Assembly: GCA_017407835.1 (NCBI GenBank)
Contig: JAFQVV010000026.1
Location: 124,001 to 188,000, forward strand
Origin: Clostridia bacterium
GTDB taxonomy: Bacteria; Bacillota; Clostridia; Oscillospirales; CAG-272
Length of the DNA stretch: 64,000 bases
Direction: 5' to 3'
Position numbers and translations under genes: made by a program. A model generated the notes under the pieces. The model was not told the DNA's origin, made no database searches, and saw only the letters and a list, made by a program, of their open reading frames with translations. Positions 41,923-53,407 of this stretch are shown here, piece by piece. The first letter of the stretch is position 1, and every line of letters starts with the position of its first letter.

Positions 41923-42603
41923 ATGCTGATTGAGCAAATTCGTGCCGACCTCTTTTCGATGCAGGATTCTGCCTATCGGGATTTTCAGTGCCGTCTGATG
42001 CCTACCGTCCCGCGCGAGCGTGTCATCGGTGTGCGTATCCCTCAGCTTCGCGCCTATGCGCGCCGCATCGAAAATGCCGATGAATTTATGGCCCAGCTGC
42101 CCCATGTATATTACGAAGAAAACAATCTGCACGGTTTTTTAATTGAGAAGCTGGACGATTTTGGGGCAGCCGTGACCGCGCTCGACCGATTTTTGCCCTT
42201 TGTGGACAACTGGGCAACCTGTGATATGATGCGTCCGGCCGTGCTTGGTACAAATCCGACGGCATTGCGGGGCGAGGCATATCGTTGGATGCAGGACAAC
42301 CATCCCTATACCGTGCGGTATGGTATTGAGATGCTGATGCTGCACTGCCTTGGGGCAGATTTTTCACCCGAAGATCCTGCTGTCATCGCCGCGCTGCCCT
42401 GTGATCATTATTATGTCAGCATGATGGTGGCATGGTATTTTGCAACCGCACTGACCTTGCGCTATGCCGATGTCCTGCCGTATTTGACCGAACAGCACTT
42501 GGATCGGCTGACACACAATCGTACCATTGCCAAAGCGCGGGAGAGTAAATTGATTCCCGCCCGGCACAAAGCAGATCTTTATGCGCTGCGCATAAAAAAG
42601 TAA
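41923..42603 (+). CDS. DNA alkylation repair protein, AlkD-like
   Basis: The 226-residue protein is an all-helical HEAT-like DNA glycosylase of the AlkD family: GVRIPQLRAYARRI (about 36-49), YYEENNLHGFLI (about 63-74) and FVDNWATCDMMRP (about 91-103), the last containing the Trp/Asp active-site region. It excises bulky or cationic alkylated bases. Its stop codon is within the terminator stem. Confidence 0.9.
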   Translation: MLIEQIRADLFSMQDSAYRDFQCRLMPTVPRERVIGVRIPQLRAYARRIENADEFMAQLPHVYYEENNLHGFLIEKLDDFGAAVTALDRFLPFVDNWATCDMMRPAVLGTNPTALRGEAYRWMQDNHPYTVRYGIEMLMLHCLGADFSPEDPAVIAALPCDHYYVSMMVAWYFATALTLRYADVLPYLTEQHLDRLTHNRTIAKARESKLIPARHKADLYALRIKK

Positions 42604-42639
42604 GAAAAGAACTGTCGCACCTGCGACAGTTCTTTTCTT
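42602..42639. terminator. Two-way terminator between alkD and the MacB-like gene
   Basis: An 18-base arm AAGAAAAGAACTGTCGCA and its exact complement flank CC; A-rich and T-rich ends serve both strands. Confidence 0.85.
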
Positions 42640-42663
42640 GAAAATATGATCTGCAAACTGCAA

Positions 42664-45600
42664 TCATTCGGTACGAAGCGCCACAACGGGATCTTTTTTT
42701 GCCGCACTGCGCGAGGGGATAATGCCCGAGATCAGTGTTAGAAGTACGCTGATGCAGACGAGTGCAATCGCCGTGGGAATGGGGAGATATGCACTGAGAT
42801 TGTTGAGCCCGGTCAGATGATGCAGAATCGCATTGATCGGAATGCAGAGCAGATAAGTGATCAGCACGCCGAGCACACCCGATGTGAAGCCGATAATCAT
42901 CGTTTCTGCGTTAAACATGCCCGATACATTGCGTTTTGAAGCACCGATGGCACGCAGAATACCGATTTCCTTGGTGCGTTCCTGCACCGAGATCAGGGTA
43001 ATGACACCGATCATAATGGAGGAAACGATCAAAGAAACCGCGACAAATGCGATGAGGACATAGGTGATGGCATTGATGATAGTGGTGATTGAGGACATCA
43101 TCAACCCGATATAATCGGTATAGGTGATCTGCTCCAGTTCATCCTTGTCTGCGTTGTAGGCGGCAATGGCTTCCTCGATGACATCTTTTTCTGCAAAGCT
43201 TGCAGCATAGAGATTGATGGTGGCAGGATCGTCAAGATCCACACAGCCCAGCTTGCGGAGATTCTGTTCATAATTGGAGGTTGAGAAAAGCAGCGCCTCT
43301 TCATAGTATTCTGCGCATTGCTCATCGGTATAGGTCGGCCAAGCCAGTGCAAGTGCACCCGCCAGCTGCTCGGCAGACATTGCTGCCAGGCGGCTTTCGG
43401 TTTGCTCGGCATACTGGGTACGAATCTGCTCGGTGATCATCTGCGCAAAGAATGCCGTCATATCTTCATCACTCATGCTTGAGACATAACTGCCGATCTC
43501 TTCGGCGCTCATTCCTGTTTGTGCAGTCAGCGCCTCGGTCAGCGTTTGTTCCATGGCTGCGCGATCCATGCTGCCCATTATCTTCTCAACCGAAGCAGAA
43601 AGCATCTCGTCCGAGGGAATGCTCATGATGCGAACATAAAGATCGGCACTGCCCTTGGTGTCCAACGTGTCGATATGTGCACGGAATGCCTCGGCTTTGG
43701 CGGCGGTATCCATCGTGCCGGAGCTTTCCTCAAAGGGAAGTCCTGTGAAAATATCGGTATGCGGATCGGCCTGCTGTGCTTTGACCGAAGCGGAAGAAGA
43801 TGCTTTCTCAACTACATATTCGGTCAGCATATGCGTATAGCCGATTGAACCCGTCAGCATTGCCGACAAGGAATCTTCGTTGGGACGAACAATGCCCGAG
43901 ACCTTGAGTATTGTGCCGTTGTCGTAGAGATATCGCATGCCGGCAGCTGTGTCGCGGATGTCGATGTAGGTGTCGCTTGCCTCATCGAATGTGTAGCAGT
44001 CGGCATACAGCACGGCACGGAACTCAAGCGAACAGATTTCTTCATAGCTCCATGAATTGTAATTGACCTCCAGCTGCTCGCCGCTGACTGCCGCGTCGGC
44101 AATGCGGTCGATTTCTTCTTCGGGAATAAGGCCGAGCGCATAGAGCGTGATGTCATCCAGCTCATTGTTCTCGTCCAGCACAAGAATAATTTCGTTGTAT
44201 TCGGTTGGCCATGTGCCCCAAACCAAATCATATTGTTTTTCCAGCAGTGGGCTGATGGGATTTCCGTTGTCGCCGGGCAGAATTTCCTGCCAAAGCCCCA
44301 TAGATGTGGTGCTTGTCGAGAGCAGGGACATGACACTGCTGCTGTCTGTGGTCAATGAAGTTTCGGACTGCGCCATGCTCTGTCCCATGTGCTTCATCAT
44401 CAAATCCCGCATCATCTGCTGCAAATCGGAGTGAATGATGTTGCCGTCCGTGGTTCGCGTGAAGATCTGCAGATCAATGCCGTAGGTGTATTGTACACCG
44501 CTGACTGCGGAATGGAGAGAACTGGTCTCGTCTGCACGCTGTTCTTCCAGATAGTGCTTAAATGACTGCAGATCGTTTTCTTTGGTTTCCAGACTGTTGA
44601 TCGCGTTGAGAATGTCATAAACCACCGGTTTTTGATAGATGGCATCCTTTTCATGCGTTGTTGTCGACTGCGCAGCATCCATAAACGTTTGCATCAGCGA
44701 ACCGAGATCCATATGCTGTGCTTCAAGGGTAAGCGGATAGGAAGAGAGCGTATCCTCTTGTACCGTATTGATATAGGTTGTCATGCCTTGTGAGACAGCA
44801 TAGATCAGCGCAATGCCGATAATACCGATGCTGCCCGCAAAAGAGGTCAGCGCGGTGCGTCCTTTTTTGGTGAAGAGATTTTTCAGCGACAGCCCAAAGG
44901 AGGTAATGGGGGACAGGGAAGGGCGATTGTCCTTCTTTTGGCGTCCCGTTTTGCTGTTCTTTTCTTCGGCTTGAGACTCGGCTTTGATTTCATCCTCGCT
45001 CATCGGTGCCGAGTCATCGGTGATTACGCCGTCGAGCATACGCACAATGCGCGTCGAATAGCGTTGGGCAAGCTCGGGATTATGGGTGACCATAATGACC
45101 AGACGGTCACGCGCGATTTCCTTGAGGATTTCCATGACCTGCAGGCTGGTCTCGCTGTCAAGTGCGCCCGTCGGCTCGTCTGCGAGGATGATGTCGGGGT
45201 TGTTGACGATGGCACGGGCAATGGCAACACGCTGCATCTGACCGCCCGACATCTCTCCTGGACGCTTGTTGATCTGTGAAGCCAATCCCACCTGCTCAAG
45301 GGCTTCTTTGGCGCGCCTGCGCCGTTCGGCTTTGCCCACACCGGAGAGACTCAAAGCAAGCTCTACATTCTGCAGTACCGATTGGTGGGGGATCAGATTA
45401 TAGCTTTGAAAAATGAAGCCGACCGAATGGTTGCGATAAGCATCCCAGTCGCGGTCGCCGAAGTCTTTGGTGGATTTTCCGTTGATGACAAGATCGCCGG
45501 CGGTATATTGGTCAAGTCCGCCGATGATGTTGAGCATGGTGGTCTTCCCGCAGCCCGAGGGACCGAGAATGGAGACAAATTCACTTTTGCGGAACTGCAG

Positions 45601-45675
45601 ATCAATGCCGCGCAGTGCGTGAACATTGCCGTCTCCCGCGGGATATTCTTTGGTGATTTGCTTGAGTTGGAGCAT
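42664..45675 (-). CDS. MacB-like ABC transporter, ATPase-permease fusion with large extracellular domain
   Basis: The 1003-residue single-chain half transporter has an N-terminal ATPase (about 1-220; [38 protein letters not shown]), a charged linker, one membrane helix (about 285), an extracellular region of about 570 residues, and three C-terminal membrane helices in an FtsX domain (QERTKEIGILRAIGASKRNV). MacB-type proteins work by mechanotransmission, moving substrates that are already outside the membrane; in Bacillota they export or resist antimicrobial peptides and lantibiotics. The extracellular part is much larger than in classical MacB. No two-component system is adjacent. Confidence 0.9.
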   Translation of the reverse strand: MLQLKQITKEYPAGDGNVHALRGIDLQFRKSEFVSILGPSGCGKTTMLNIIGGLDQYTAGDLVINGKSTKDFGDRDWDAYRNHSVGFIFQSYNLIPHQSVLQNVELALSLSGVGKAERRRRAKEALEQVGLASQINKRPGEMSGGQMQRVAIARAIVNNPDIILADEPTGALDSETSLQVMEILKEIARDRLVIMVTHNPELAQRYSTRIVRMLDGVITDDSAPMSEDEIKAESQAEEKNSKTGRQKKDNRPSLSPITSFGLSLKNLFTKKGRTALTSFAGSIGIIGIALIYAVSQGMTTYINTVQEDTLSSYPLTLEAQHMDLGSLMQTFMDAAQSTTTHEKDAIYQKPVVYDILNAINSLETKENDLQSFKHYLEEQRADETSSLHSAVSGVQYTYGIDLQIFTRTTDGNIIHSDLQQMMRDLMMKHMGQSMAQSETSLTTDSSSVMSLLSTSTTSMGLWQEILPGDNGNPISPLLEKQYDLVWGTWPTEYNEIILVLDENNELDDITLYALGLIPEEEIDRIADAAVSGEQLEVNYNSWSYEEICSLEFRAVLYADCYTFDEASDTYIDIRDTAAGMRYLYDNGTILKVSGIVRPNEDSLSAMLTGSIGYTHMLTEYVVEKASSSASVKAQQADPHTDIFTGLPFEESSGTMDTAAKAEAFRAHIDTLDTKGSADLYVRIMSIPSDEMLSASVEKIMGSMDRAAMEQTLTEALTAQTGMSAEEIGSYVSSMSDEDMTAFFAQMITEQIRTQYAEQTESRLAAMSAEQLAGALALAWPTYTDEQCAEYYEEALLFSTSNYEQNLRKLGCVDLDDPATINLYAASFAEKDVIEEAIAAYNADKDELEQITYTDYIGLMMSSITTIINAITYVLIAFVAVSLIVSSIMIGVITLISVQERTKEIGILRAIGASKRNVSGMFNAETMIIGFTSGVLGVLITYLLCIPINAILHHLTGLNNLSAYLPIPTAIALVCISVLLTLISGIIPSRSAAKKDPVVALRTE

Positions 45676-45728
45676 CTTTTTTCCTTTCAATCATTATCTG
45701 GTAAACACATTTTATTTGATTAACTTAT

Positions 45729-45757
45729 ATTATACCACGAAAAGTTAGGATATTCAA
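45729..45757 (-). promoter_or_regulatory. Sigma-A promoter of the MacB-like gene
   Basis: Minus strand: TTGAAT (45757-45752), 17-base spacer, TATAAT (45734-45729). Confidence 0.7.
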
Positions 45758-45850
45758 GAAAGCTTTGCTTCGTTGTTGTGAAGGAAGTGTAAATATATCT
45801 CCCGCAAAATTGTCTTGCCGGTTTGTTTGGGGAAACCACCCCAAAACAGG

Positions 45851-45886
45851 AACAGCACCGCAGAGTGGTGTTTCTGCGGTGCTGTT
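45851..45886 (-). terminator. Probable terminator of the TtcA-like gene
   Basis: AACAGCACCGCAGA / TCTGCGGTGCTGTT, 14-base stem and eight-base loop, with a modest T-rich tail on the minus strand. Confidence 0.6.
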
Positions 45887-45907
45887 GCTGCACTTGTTGC
45901 CGGAAAG

Positions 45908-46669
45908 TTATTCACTATCCTCGTATGCTTCGATTCCGTTCATCCGCCCCACGGCTTTGAATCCATCAATTTCACCGCGCTGGATCGCACCGAAAATGCG
46001 GTAGCGCAGGCCTTTATGTTCTCGGTCAAGGGTGCGGAGGAGCTGTTTCATTTCCTCGCGCTCGGTGTTTCCGTCGGCAGGACAGGGAGATTTGATCACG
46101 GGCAGATTGACCTTGTTGGCAAAATATCGAATATCCTTTTCGGGGCAGTAGATGAGCGGCCGTATTAAATGCAGATCGGTGCGCGAGAGATAGGTGACAG
46201 GCTGAAAACAGCCGATTCTTCCCTCATGAAAAAGGTTGAGCATGAAGGTCTCCACCACATCATCAAAATGATGGCCGAGCGCCACACGATTGCAGCCAAG
46301 CTCCTTTGCGGCATTGTGCAGCGCCCCCCTCCGCATCTTCGCACATAGTGAACAGGGGTTGGATTCTTTACGCACATCAAAAATAATATGTGAGATTTTG
46401 GTGGGGATGACATGATAGGGTACATCCAGCTCGCGGCAAAGTGCGGAGATGGGAGCAAAATCCATTCCGTCAAACCCCATGTCAATCGTGACGGCATCAA
46501 GTTCGAACGGGACGGGATAAAATCGCCGCAGTGCGGCAAGTGCATAGAGCAGAGTCAGGGAGTCTTTGCCCGCCGAGATTCCGACTGCAATGCGATCGCC
46601 CGGGGAGATCATTTCATAATCTGCGACGGCGCGGCGAGTATAGCTGAGGATATGTTTGAGTTCTTTCAT
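45908..46669 (-). CDS. TtcA-family tRNA sulfurtransferase-like ATP-pyrophosphatase
   Basis: The 253-residue protein is an N-type ATP pyrophosphatase of the TtcA/Ncs6 group. The PP-loop reads SAGKDSL (about 34-40) instead of the usual SGGKDS. CSLCAKMRRG (about 107-116) and a later SPCPADG supply three Cys as in TtcA, which hold an iron-sulfur cluster. GHHFDDVVETFMLN is the second ATP motif. The expected product is 2-thiocytidine at tRNA position 32 or a related thiolation. ATG 46669 is preferred to 46687. Confidence 0.85.
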   Translation of the reverse strand: MKELKHILSYTRRAVADYEMISPGDRIAVGISAGKDSLTLLYALAALRRFYPVPFELDAVTIDMGFDGMDFAPISALCRELDVPYHVIPTKISHIIFDVRKESNPCSLCAKMRRGALHNAAKELGCNRVALGHHFDDVVETFMLNLFHEGRIGCFQPVTYLSRTDLHLIRPLIYCPEKDIRYFANKVNLPVIKSPCPADGNTEREEMKQLLRTLDREHKGLRYRIFGAIQRGEIDGFKAVGRMNGIEAYEDSE

Positions 46670-46737
46670 GAAGCTTCCTTTTGTCACAAAAATAAAATTT
46701 GCATATGCTGACAGCAGAACGGTGAAGGGAGATACAT

Positions 46738-47304
46738 ATGGCGATCAAAATTTACATTGACCAAGGACACAATCCCGTCAATCCGAACGCAGGGGCCGAG
46801 GGGAATGGATTGCGGGAACAGGATGTTGTTTACCGTATCGGGCGGGCATTGGCGGCACGTCTGCGTGAGGACGGGCGCTTTGAGGCGCGTCTCTCTCGCC
46901 CTACCGCAGAGACACAGCTGGGGACGAGTAATGCAACAAGCCTTGCCGCGCGCGTGCAGGATGCGAATAACTGGGGGGCGGATTATTTCATCAGTCTGCA
47001 CACCAACGCTTCATCAAACAGTGCTGCCAGCGGCAGTGAGGGCTTTGCATTCAGCCGAGGGACTCCTGCATTTGCGCTTGGTGAGGATATTCTGGCGCAG
47101 CTGAGCCGAATCACGGGATTGCGCAATCGCGGCATGTCGGTGCGGACCAATCTCTACGTTCTCCGACGCACAAGAATGCCAGCCGTGCTTATTGAGCTGG
47201 GGTTTATCACCAATCCCGGGGACGCGGCATTGATGAATGATTCCCCCGATCTTTTCGCCGAGGGCATTTATAACGGCATCCTGGCGTATTTGGGGCTGCT
47301 TTAA
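46738..47304 (+). CDS. N-acetylmuramoyl-L-alanine amidase (Amidase_3) without export signal
   Basis: The 188-residue protein is a bare Amidase_3 domain: IYIDQGHNPVNPNAG (about 5-19), DYFISLHTNASS (about 84-95), and LIELGFITNPGD (about 150-161) hold the zinc and catalytic residues. It has no signal peptide, membrane segment or wall-binding domain, so it is cytoplasmic, mother-cell-made or released by lysis. AAGGGAG precedes the ATG. It abuts ligA convergently with no base between the stop codons. Confidence 0.88.
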   Translation: MAIKIYIDQGHNPVNPNAGAEGNGLREQDVVYRIGRALAARLREDGRFEARLSRPTAETQLGTSNATSLAARVQDANNWGADYFISLHTNASSNSAASGSEGFAFSRGTPAFALGEDILAQLSRITGLRNRGMSVRTNLYVLRRTRMPAVLIELGFITNPGDAALMNDSPDLFAEGIYNGILAYLGLL

Positions 47305-50900
<3,596 letters not shown>

Positions 50901-50930
50901 AATTTTGTTTCTAAATGTGTTTTTTCATAA

Positions 50931-50986
50931 AAAGAGCGTTCGCTGCACATTTTGAGATCGAATCATGTGCAGCGAATGCTTCTTTT
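50931..50986. terminator. Two-way terminator
   Basis: AAGAGCGTTCGCTGCACAT pairs with ATGTGCAGCGAATGCTTCTT, ending in TTTT, between convergent genes. Confidence 0.75.
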
Positions 50987-51011
50987 GTATGAGCACCAAA
51001 ATGCCCAAGGG

Positions 51012-51689
51012 CTAATCGACGGGATAAAGGGTAAGTTTCTTGTCCTCGGCATGATAGATGCCAAGAAAGATTTTCCGCGCATCCTCATACCCCTGTGCGA
51101 GCAACTGTTTGTTCAGCCAGTTTTCATCCCGTCCTAAGCGGTGCAGATTATCCCCCATGATTCGACCGTCCATGATGACTTCCGTGCCGATATGCGCTTC
51201 TTTCACCGTGATGTGCATATCTGACGGTGTGAGCGGGCGGTTGGGGGATTTCGGTAAAACCGATAATTTTCCGTTGTGCTCAAATATGGCAGTTTCTATT
51301 TCGTCCAAATCAAAATATCCTTGTTCTCGGCAGAGGAGCAGAAACTCGGAGAGATCCAGCTTTGCCTGCTTGAGATTTTTTCGATAAAGTTTGCCGCCGT
51401 TCATTAAAATGGTCGGGGTTCCGTTGATATATTTGCGCATTCGCGGGAATTTATGCGTCAGCTGACCGAGGAGAACCGAGGCAATCCCATATATGCATAG
51501 GGCGACCAGTGATTTCCAAGGCGCCTCGAGATCGGTGGCAAGTTCAGCGGCGATTGAACCGATGGTGATACCGCTGATATAATCAAAAAAGTCCAGCTGC
51601 GCCACCTGCTTGTGTCCCATCAGCTTGGCAATGATGAACAGCGCCGCAACCGATAATATTGCTGTCAATGTGAGGTTGATGATATCCAT
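51012..51689 (-). CDS. DUF421 family membrane protein (YetF-like)
   Basis: The 225-residue protein has three membrane helices (about 1-80) and a soluble domain. IAKLMGHKQVAQLDFFDYI (about 20-38) and SGITIGSIAAE (about 39-49) are the family marks, and the soluble part has a NGKLSVLPKS strand. The fold is known from YetF/YcaP; biochemical function is uncertain. In Bacillus some paralogues are linked to spore germination or sporulation. Confidence 0.88.
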   Translation of the reverse strand: MDIINLTLTAILSVAALFIIAKLMGHKQVAQLDFFDYISGITIGSIAAELATDLEAPWKSLVALCIYGIASVLLGQLTHKFPRMRKYINGTPTILMNGGKLYRKNLKQAKLDLSEFLLLCREQGYFDLDEIETAIFEHNGKLSVLPKSPNRPLTPSDMHITVKEAHIGTEVIMDGRIMGDNLHRLGRDENWLNKQLLAQGYEDARKIFLGIYHAEDKKLTLYPVD

Positions 51690-51739
51690 TTTTTCCTCTT
51701 GCCGTTTTCTTTTTAGTTTGAACGATAAGAAGGGGAAAT

Positions 51740-51871
51740 ATGTATGCTTGGGCGGCGCAATCGACTGTATGCGATAAGCAAGCCAATGATGGGAATGCGA
51801 TCAAAAGTGTGCCGGGACGAGATGGAAAAAACGACATGCCGCTTGTGCCGTATTCTGAAGAACAGGAATAG
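51740..51871 (+). CDS. Possible 43-residue small protein
   Basis: An ATG at 51740, preceded by GAAGGGGA, opens a 43-codon frame ending TAG. The product is hydrophilic, starts MYAWAAQSTV and ends VPYSEEQE, and is rich in Asp, Lys, Asn and Pro. It resembles no family I can name. A strong hairpin follows 19 bases after the stop. Against it: no clear promoter, and the hairpin could serve the tRNA transcript on the other strand. Apart from this frame, 51690-52043 holds only hairpins. Confidence 0.35.
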   Translation: MYAWAAQSTVCDKQANDGNAIKSVPGRDGKNDMPLVPYSEEQE

Positions 51872-51889
51872 CGCTCACAAGATATTTGC

Positions 51890-51939
51890 AAATAAAACAG
51901 GTGCATCGCGCTCATTTACGCGATACACCTGTTTTATTT
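51890..51939. terminator. Strong hairpin terminator
   Basis: AAATAAAACAGGTG and ATCGCG pair with CGCGAT and CACCTGTTTTATTT; A/T-rich on both sides, so either strand may use it. Confidence 0.7.
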
Positions 51940-51987
51940 CTTGCGATGATTTTGCATAGACCAAGGATTGCAATCATTAACATAAGT

Positions 51988-52023
51988 AAGAAACCGCAGA
52001 ACACCAATGTCCTGCGGCTTCTT
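51988..52023 (-). terminator. Terminator of the tRNA-Ser transcript
   Basis: AAGAA.CCGCAG / CTGCGG.TTCTT hairpin lying 20 bases beyond the tRNA 3' end. Confidence 0.55.
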
Positions 52024-52043
52024 TTTGCGGTGAAAACCGCATT

Positions 52044-52132
52044 TGGCGGAGAGAGAGGGATTCGAACCCTCGTGCGATTGCTCGCAAACTGATTTCGAGT
52101 CAGCCCCGTTATGACCACTTCGATATCTCTCC
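52044..52132 (-). tRNA. tRNA-Ser (anticodon CGA)
   Basis: Read on the minus strand, GGAGAGA and TCTCTCC form the acceptor stem, the anticodon arm is CTGA-CTCGAAA-TCAG with CGA in the loop, a long variable arm (GCGA/TCGC) marks a class II tRNA, and GAGGGTTCGAATCCCTC is the T arm. Discriminator G and CCA are encoded (52047 to 52044). Confidence 0.95.
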
Positions 52133-52149
52133 GTATTAAGTTGTGAGCG

Positions 52150-52243
52150 GTGAGATAGCGTGTGTCGCCCCCTTCGGGGCGATGATTTCGAGGTCAGCAT
52201 ACGTTGCAGAGCAACGCGGTTATGACCACTTCGATATCTTTCC
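52150..52243 (-). pseudogene. Degenerate tRNA-Ser-like copy in the leader of tRNA-Ser
   Basis: The first 25 bases (minus strand, 52243-52219) match the first 25 of the tRNA-Ser with one change. A 20-base hairpin insert (CGTTGC/GCAACG) follows, then an anticodon-arm-like CTGACCTCGAAATCA with one extra loop base, and a new GC hairpin (TCGCCCC/GGGGGCGA) where the variable arm would be. The T arm and 3' acceptor strand are missing, so it cannot be a working tRNA. It lies between the promoter and the real tRNA-Ser. Confidence 0.65.
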
Positions 52244-52288
52244 GTCTTCTATTCGGTATATGCACAGTGAACTGTACACAACGATAAA

Positions 52289-52317
52289 ATTATAACACAT
52301 CTTCGAGCAAAATGCAA
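52289..52317 (-). promoter_or_regulatory. Sigma-A promoter of the tRNA-Ser transcript
   Basis: Minus strand: TTGCAT (52317-52312), 17-base spacer, TATAAT (52294-52289), about 45 bases before the tRNA-like copy. Nothing else is seen in 52320-52436 beyond the DUF4830 gene's ribosome site. Confidence 0.75.
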
Positions 52318-52436
52318 GAGATTTTTTTATTTTTATAAAAACTTTTTTGGTATCTCTATGCGTCGGTATATTTGTCCGCGCCGCGGCATATGGTGGGAGT
52401 ACGAAACCGATATCGCAGGGGAGGATCGAAATTTTT

Positions 52437-52922
52437 ATGTTTATTTATTCATTACGCGCAGGAACGCTCAAGTTTTTCGGTATTATCGGCGTTGCATTGA
52501 TTGCGTTGGTTACGCTGATTGCTTTTGTACCGGATGATCGGCCGGAGCTTTCTTCGGCTGCAGTAACCGAGACGGCATCATATCATTATGATAAGGTCAA
52601 AACCGCGGAAGATCGTGTAAAATTTCTCGCTCAGTTTGGCTGGGAAGTAAAACCCGAAGCGTTGGAAGAAGTTGAAGTCACCATTCCCGATGAATTTGAC
52701 AAAGTTTTTGCCGGCTATAATGAAATTCAAAAAAATCAAGGACTTGATCTCGGACGGTATAAGAATAAAACAGTCATGCGCTATACATATGAAATTACAA
52801 ACTATCCGGATTACGACGGCAGAGTTCTGGTTAATGTGTTGGTTTACCGCAACAAAGTGATCGGCGGCGATGTTTGTACAGCCGATGTGCATGGCTTCAT
52901 CCATGGATTTGAAAAACCTTAA
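52437..52922 (+). CDS. DUF4830-like membrane-anchored protein
   Basis: The 161-residue protein has one membrane segment (about 10-32) and an extracellular domain with AEDRVKFLAQFGWEVKPE (about 58-75) and FAGYNEIQKNQGLDLGRYK (about 88-106), which I associate with DUF4830, a family of unknown function common in Clostridia. ATG 52437 has AGGGGAGG upstream at a rather long 12 bases. The longer frame back to 52347 has no ribosome site. Confidence 0.6.
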   Translation: MFIYSLRAGTLKFFGIIGVALIALVTLIAFVPDDRPELSSAAVTETASYHYDKVKTAEDRVKFLAQFGWEVKPEALEEVEVTIPDEFDKVFAGYNEIQKNQGLDLGRYKNKTVMRYTYEITNYPDYDGRVLVNVLVYRNKVIGGDVCTADVHGFIHGFEKP

Positions 52923-52936
52923 ACCGATAAAAGCAG

Positions 52937-52965
52937 AAAGAGGTACCGCATAGCGGTACCTCTTT
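52937..52965. terminator. Two-way terminator between DUF4830 and SASP genes
   Basis: AAAGAGGTACCGC / GCGGTACCTCTTT with a three-base loop, T run on each strand. Confidence 0.85.
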
Positions 52966-53009
52966 TGCGTGCACTCGCTGCATAAACGGGTGCAGAAAGG
53001 GGATAGTTG

Positions 53010-53207
53010 TTATTTGGTCTTAATGTCGTTTTCGTACTTCTCAACCATCTTCTTAACCATCTGACCACCGATCGAGCCTGCCTGACGAGAGGTCAGATCA
53101 CCGTTGTAACCCTGATTGAGGGTAACACCGACTTCGGATGCAGCTTCCATCTTAAAGCGCTCAAGCGCTTCCTTTGCCTCGGGAACAAGAGCCTTATTGC
53201 TTGCCAT
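53010..53207 (-). CDS. Alpha/beta-type small acid-soluble spore protein
   Basis: The 65-residue protein saturates and protects spore DNA. It has the family segments ALERFKMEAASEVGV with the GPR protease cleavage region (about 18-30, E-V at the cut) and GDLTSRQAGSIGGQMVKKMV (about 36-55). This is the clearest single proof that the organism forms spores. A strong AAGGAG site and a candidate sigma-G promoter lie upstream. Confidence 0.96.
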   Translation of the reverse strand: MASNKALVPEAKEALERFKMEAASEVGVTLNQGYNGDLTSRQAGSIGGQMVKKMVEKYENDIKTK

Positions 53208-53224
53208 AATTATTCTCCTTTTTG

Positions 53225-53250
53225 ATGTGTCCGAACAAATTTGGACACGT
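53225..53250 (-). other. Hairpin in the SASP mRNA leader
   Basis: GTGTCC with GAA/TTT extension pairs with GGACAC (nine pairs including one G-T, loop CAAA), six bases upstream of the ribosome site. It may steady the long-lived spore mRNA or control translation. Confidence 0.5.
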
Positions 53251-53301
53251 CACAATCTATTTGAATTGAGTCCGCAAACGATTGCTTGCGTCCTCTGGCA
53301 T

Positions 53302-53331
53302 TATTATCGCCTGTCGAGCATGAAATATTAG
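53302..53331 (-). promoter_or_regulatory. Candidate sigma-G (forespore) promoter of the SASP gene
   Basis: Minus strand: CTAATA (53331-53326), 17-base spacer, GATAATA (53308-53302), close to the GHATR/CATnnTA pattern expected for sspA-type genes. Confidence 0.45.
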
Positions 53332-53407
53332 TGCCAATTTTTGCGCCAAAAAAACAAAAAAGTCCGCATACGTTGTGTCGTATTGTCGGACTTTTCCGAA
53401 TTTGTCT

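Noticed and set aside
52150..52243. A second functional tRNA-Ser
   Set aside because: The T arm and 3' acceptor strand are absent and the anticodon loop has an extra base.
52044..52243. Integrase attachment site or edge of a genomic island at tRNA-Ser
   Set aside because: The repeated part is the 5' end of the tRNA, no integrase or phage gene is near, and the repeat is only about 110 bases away.
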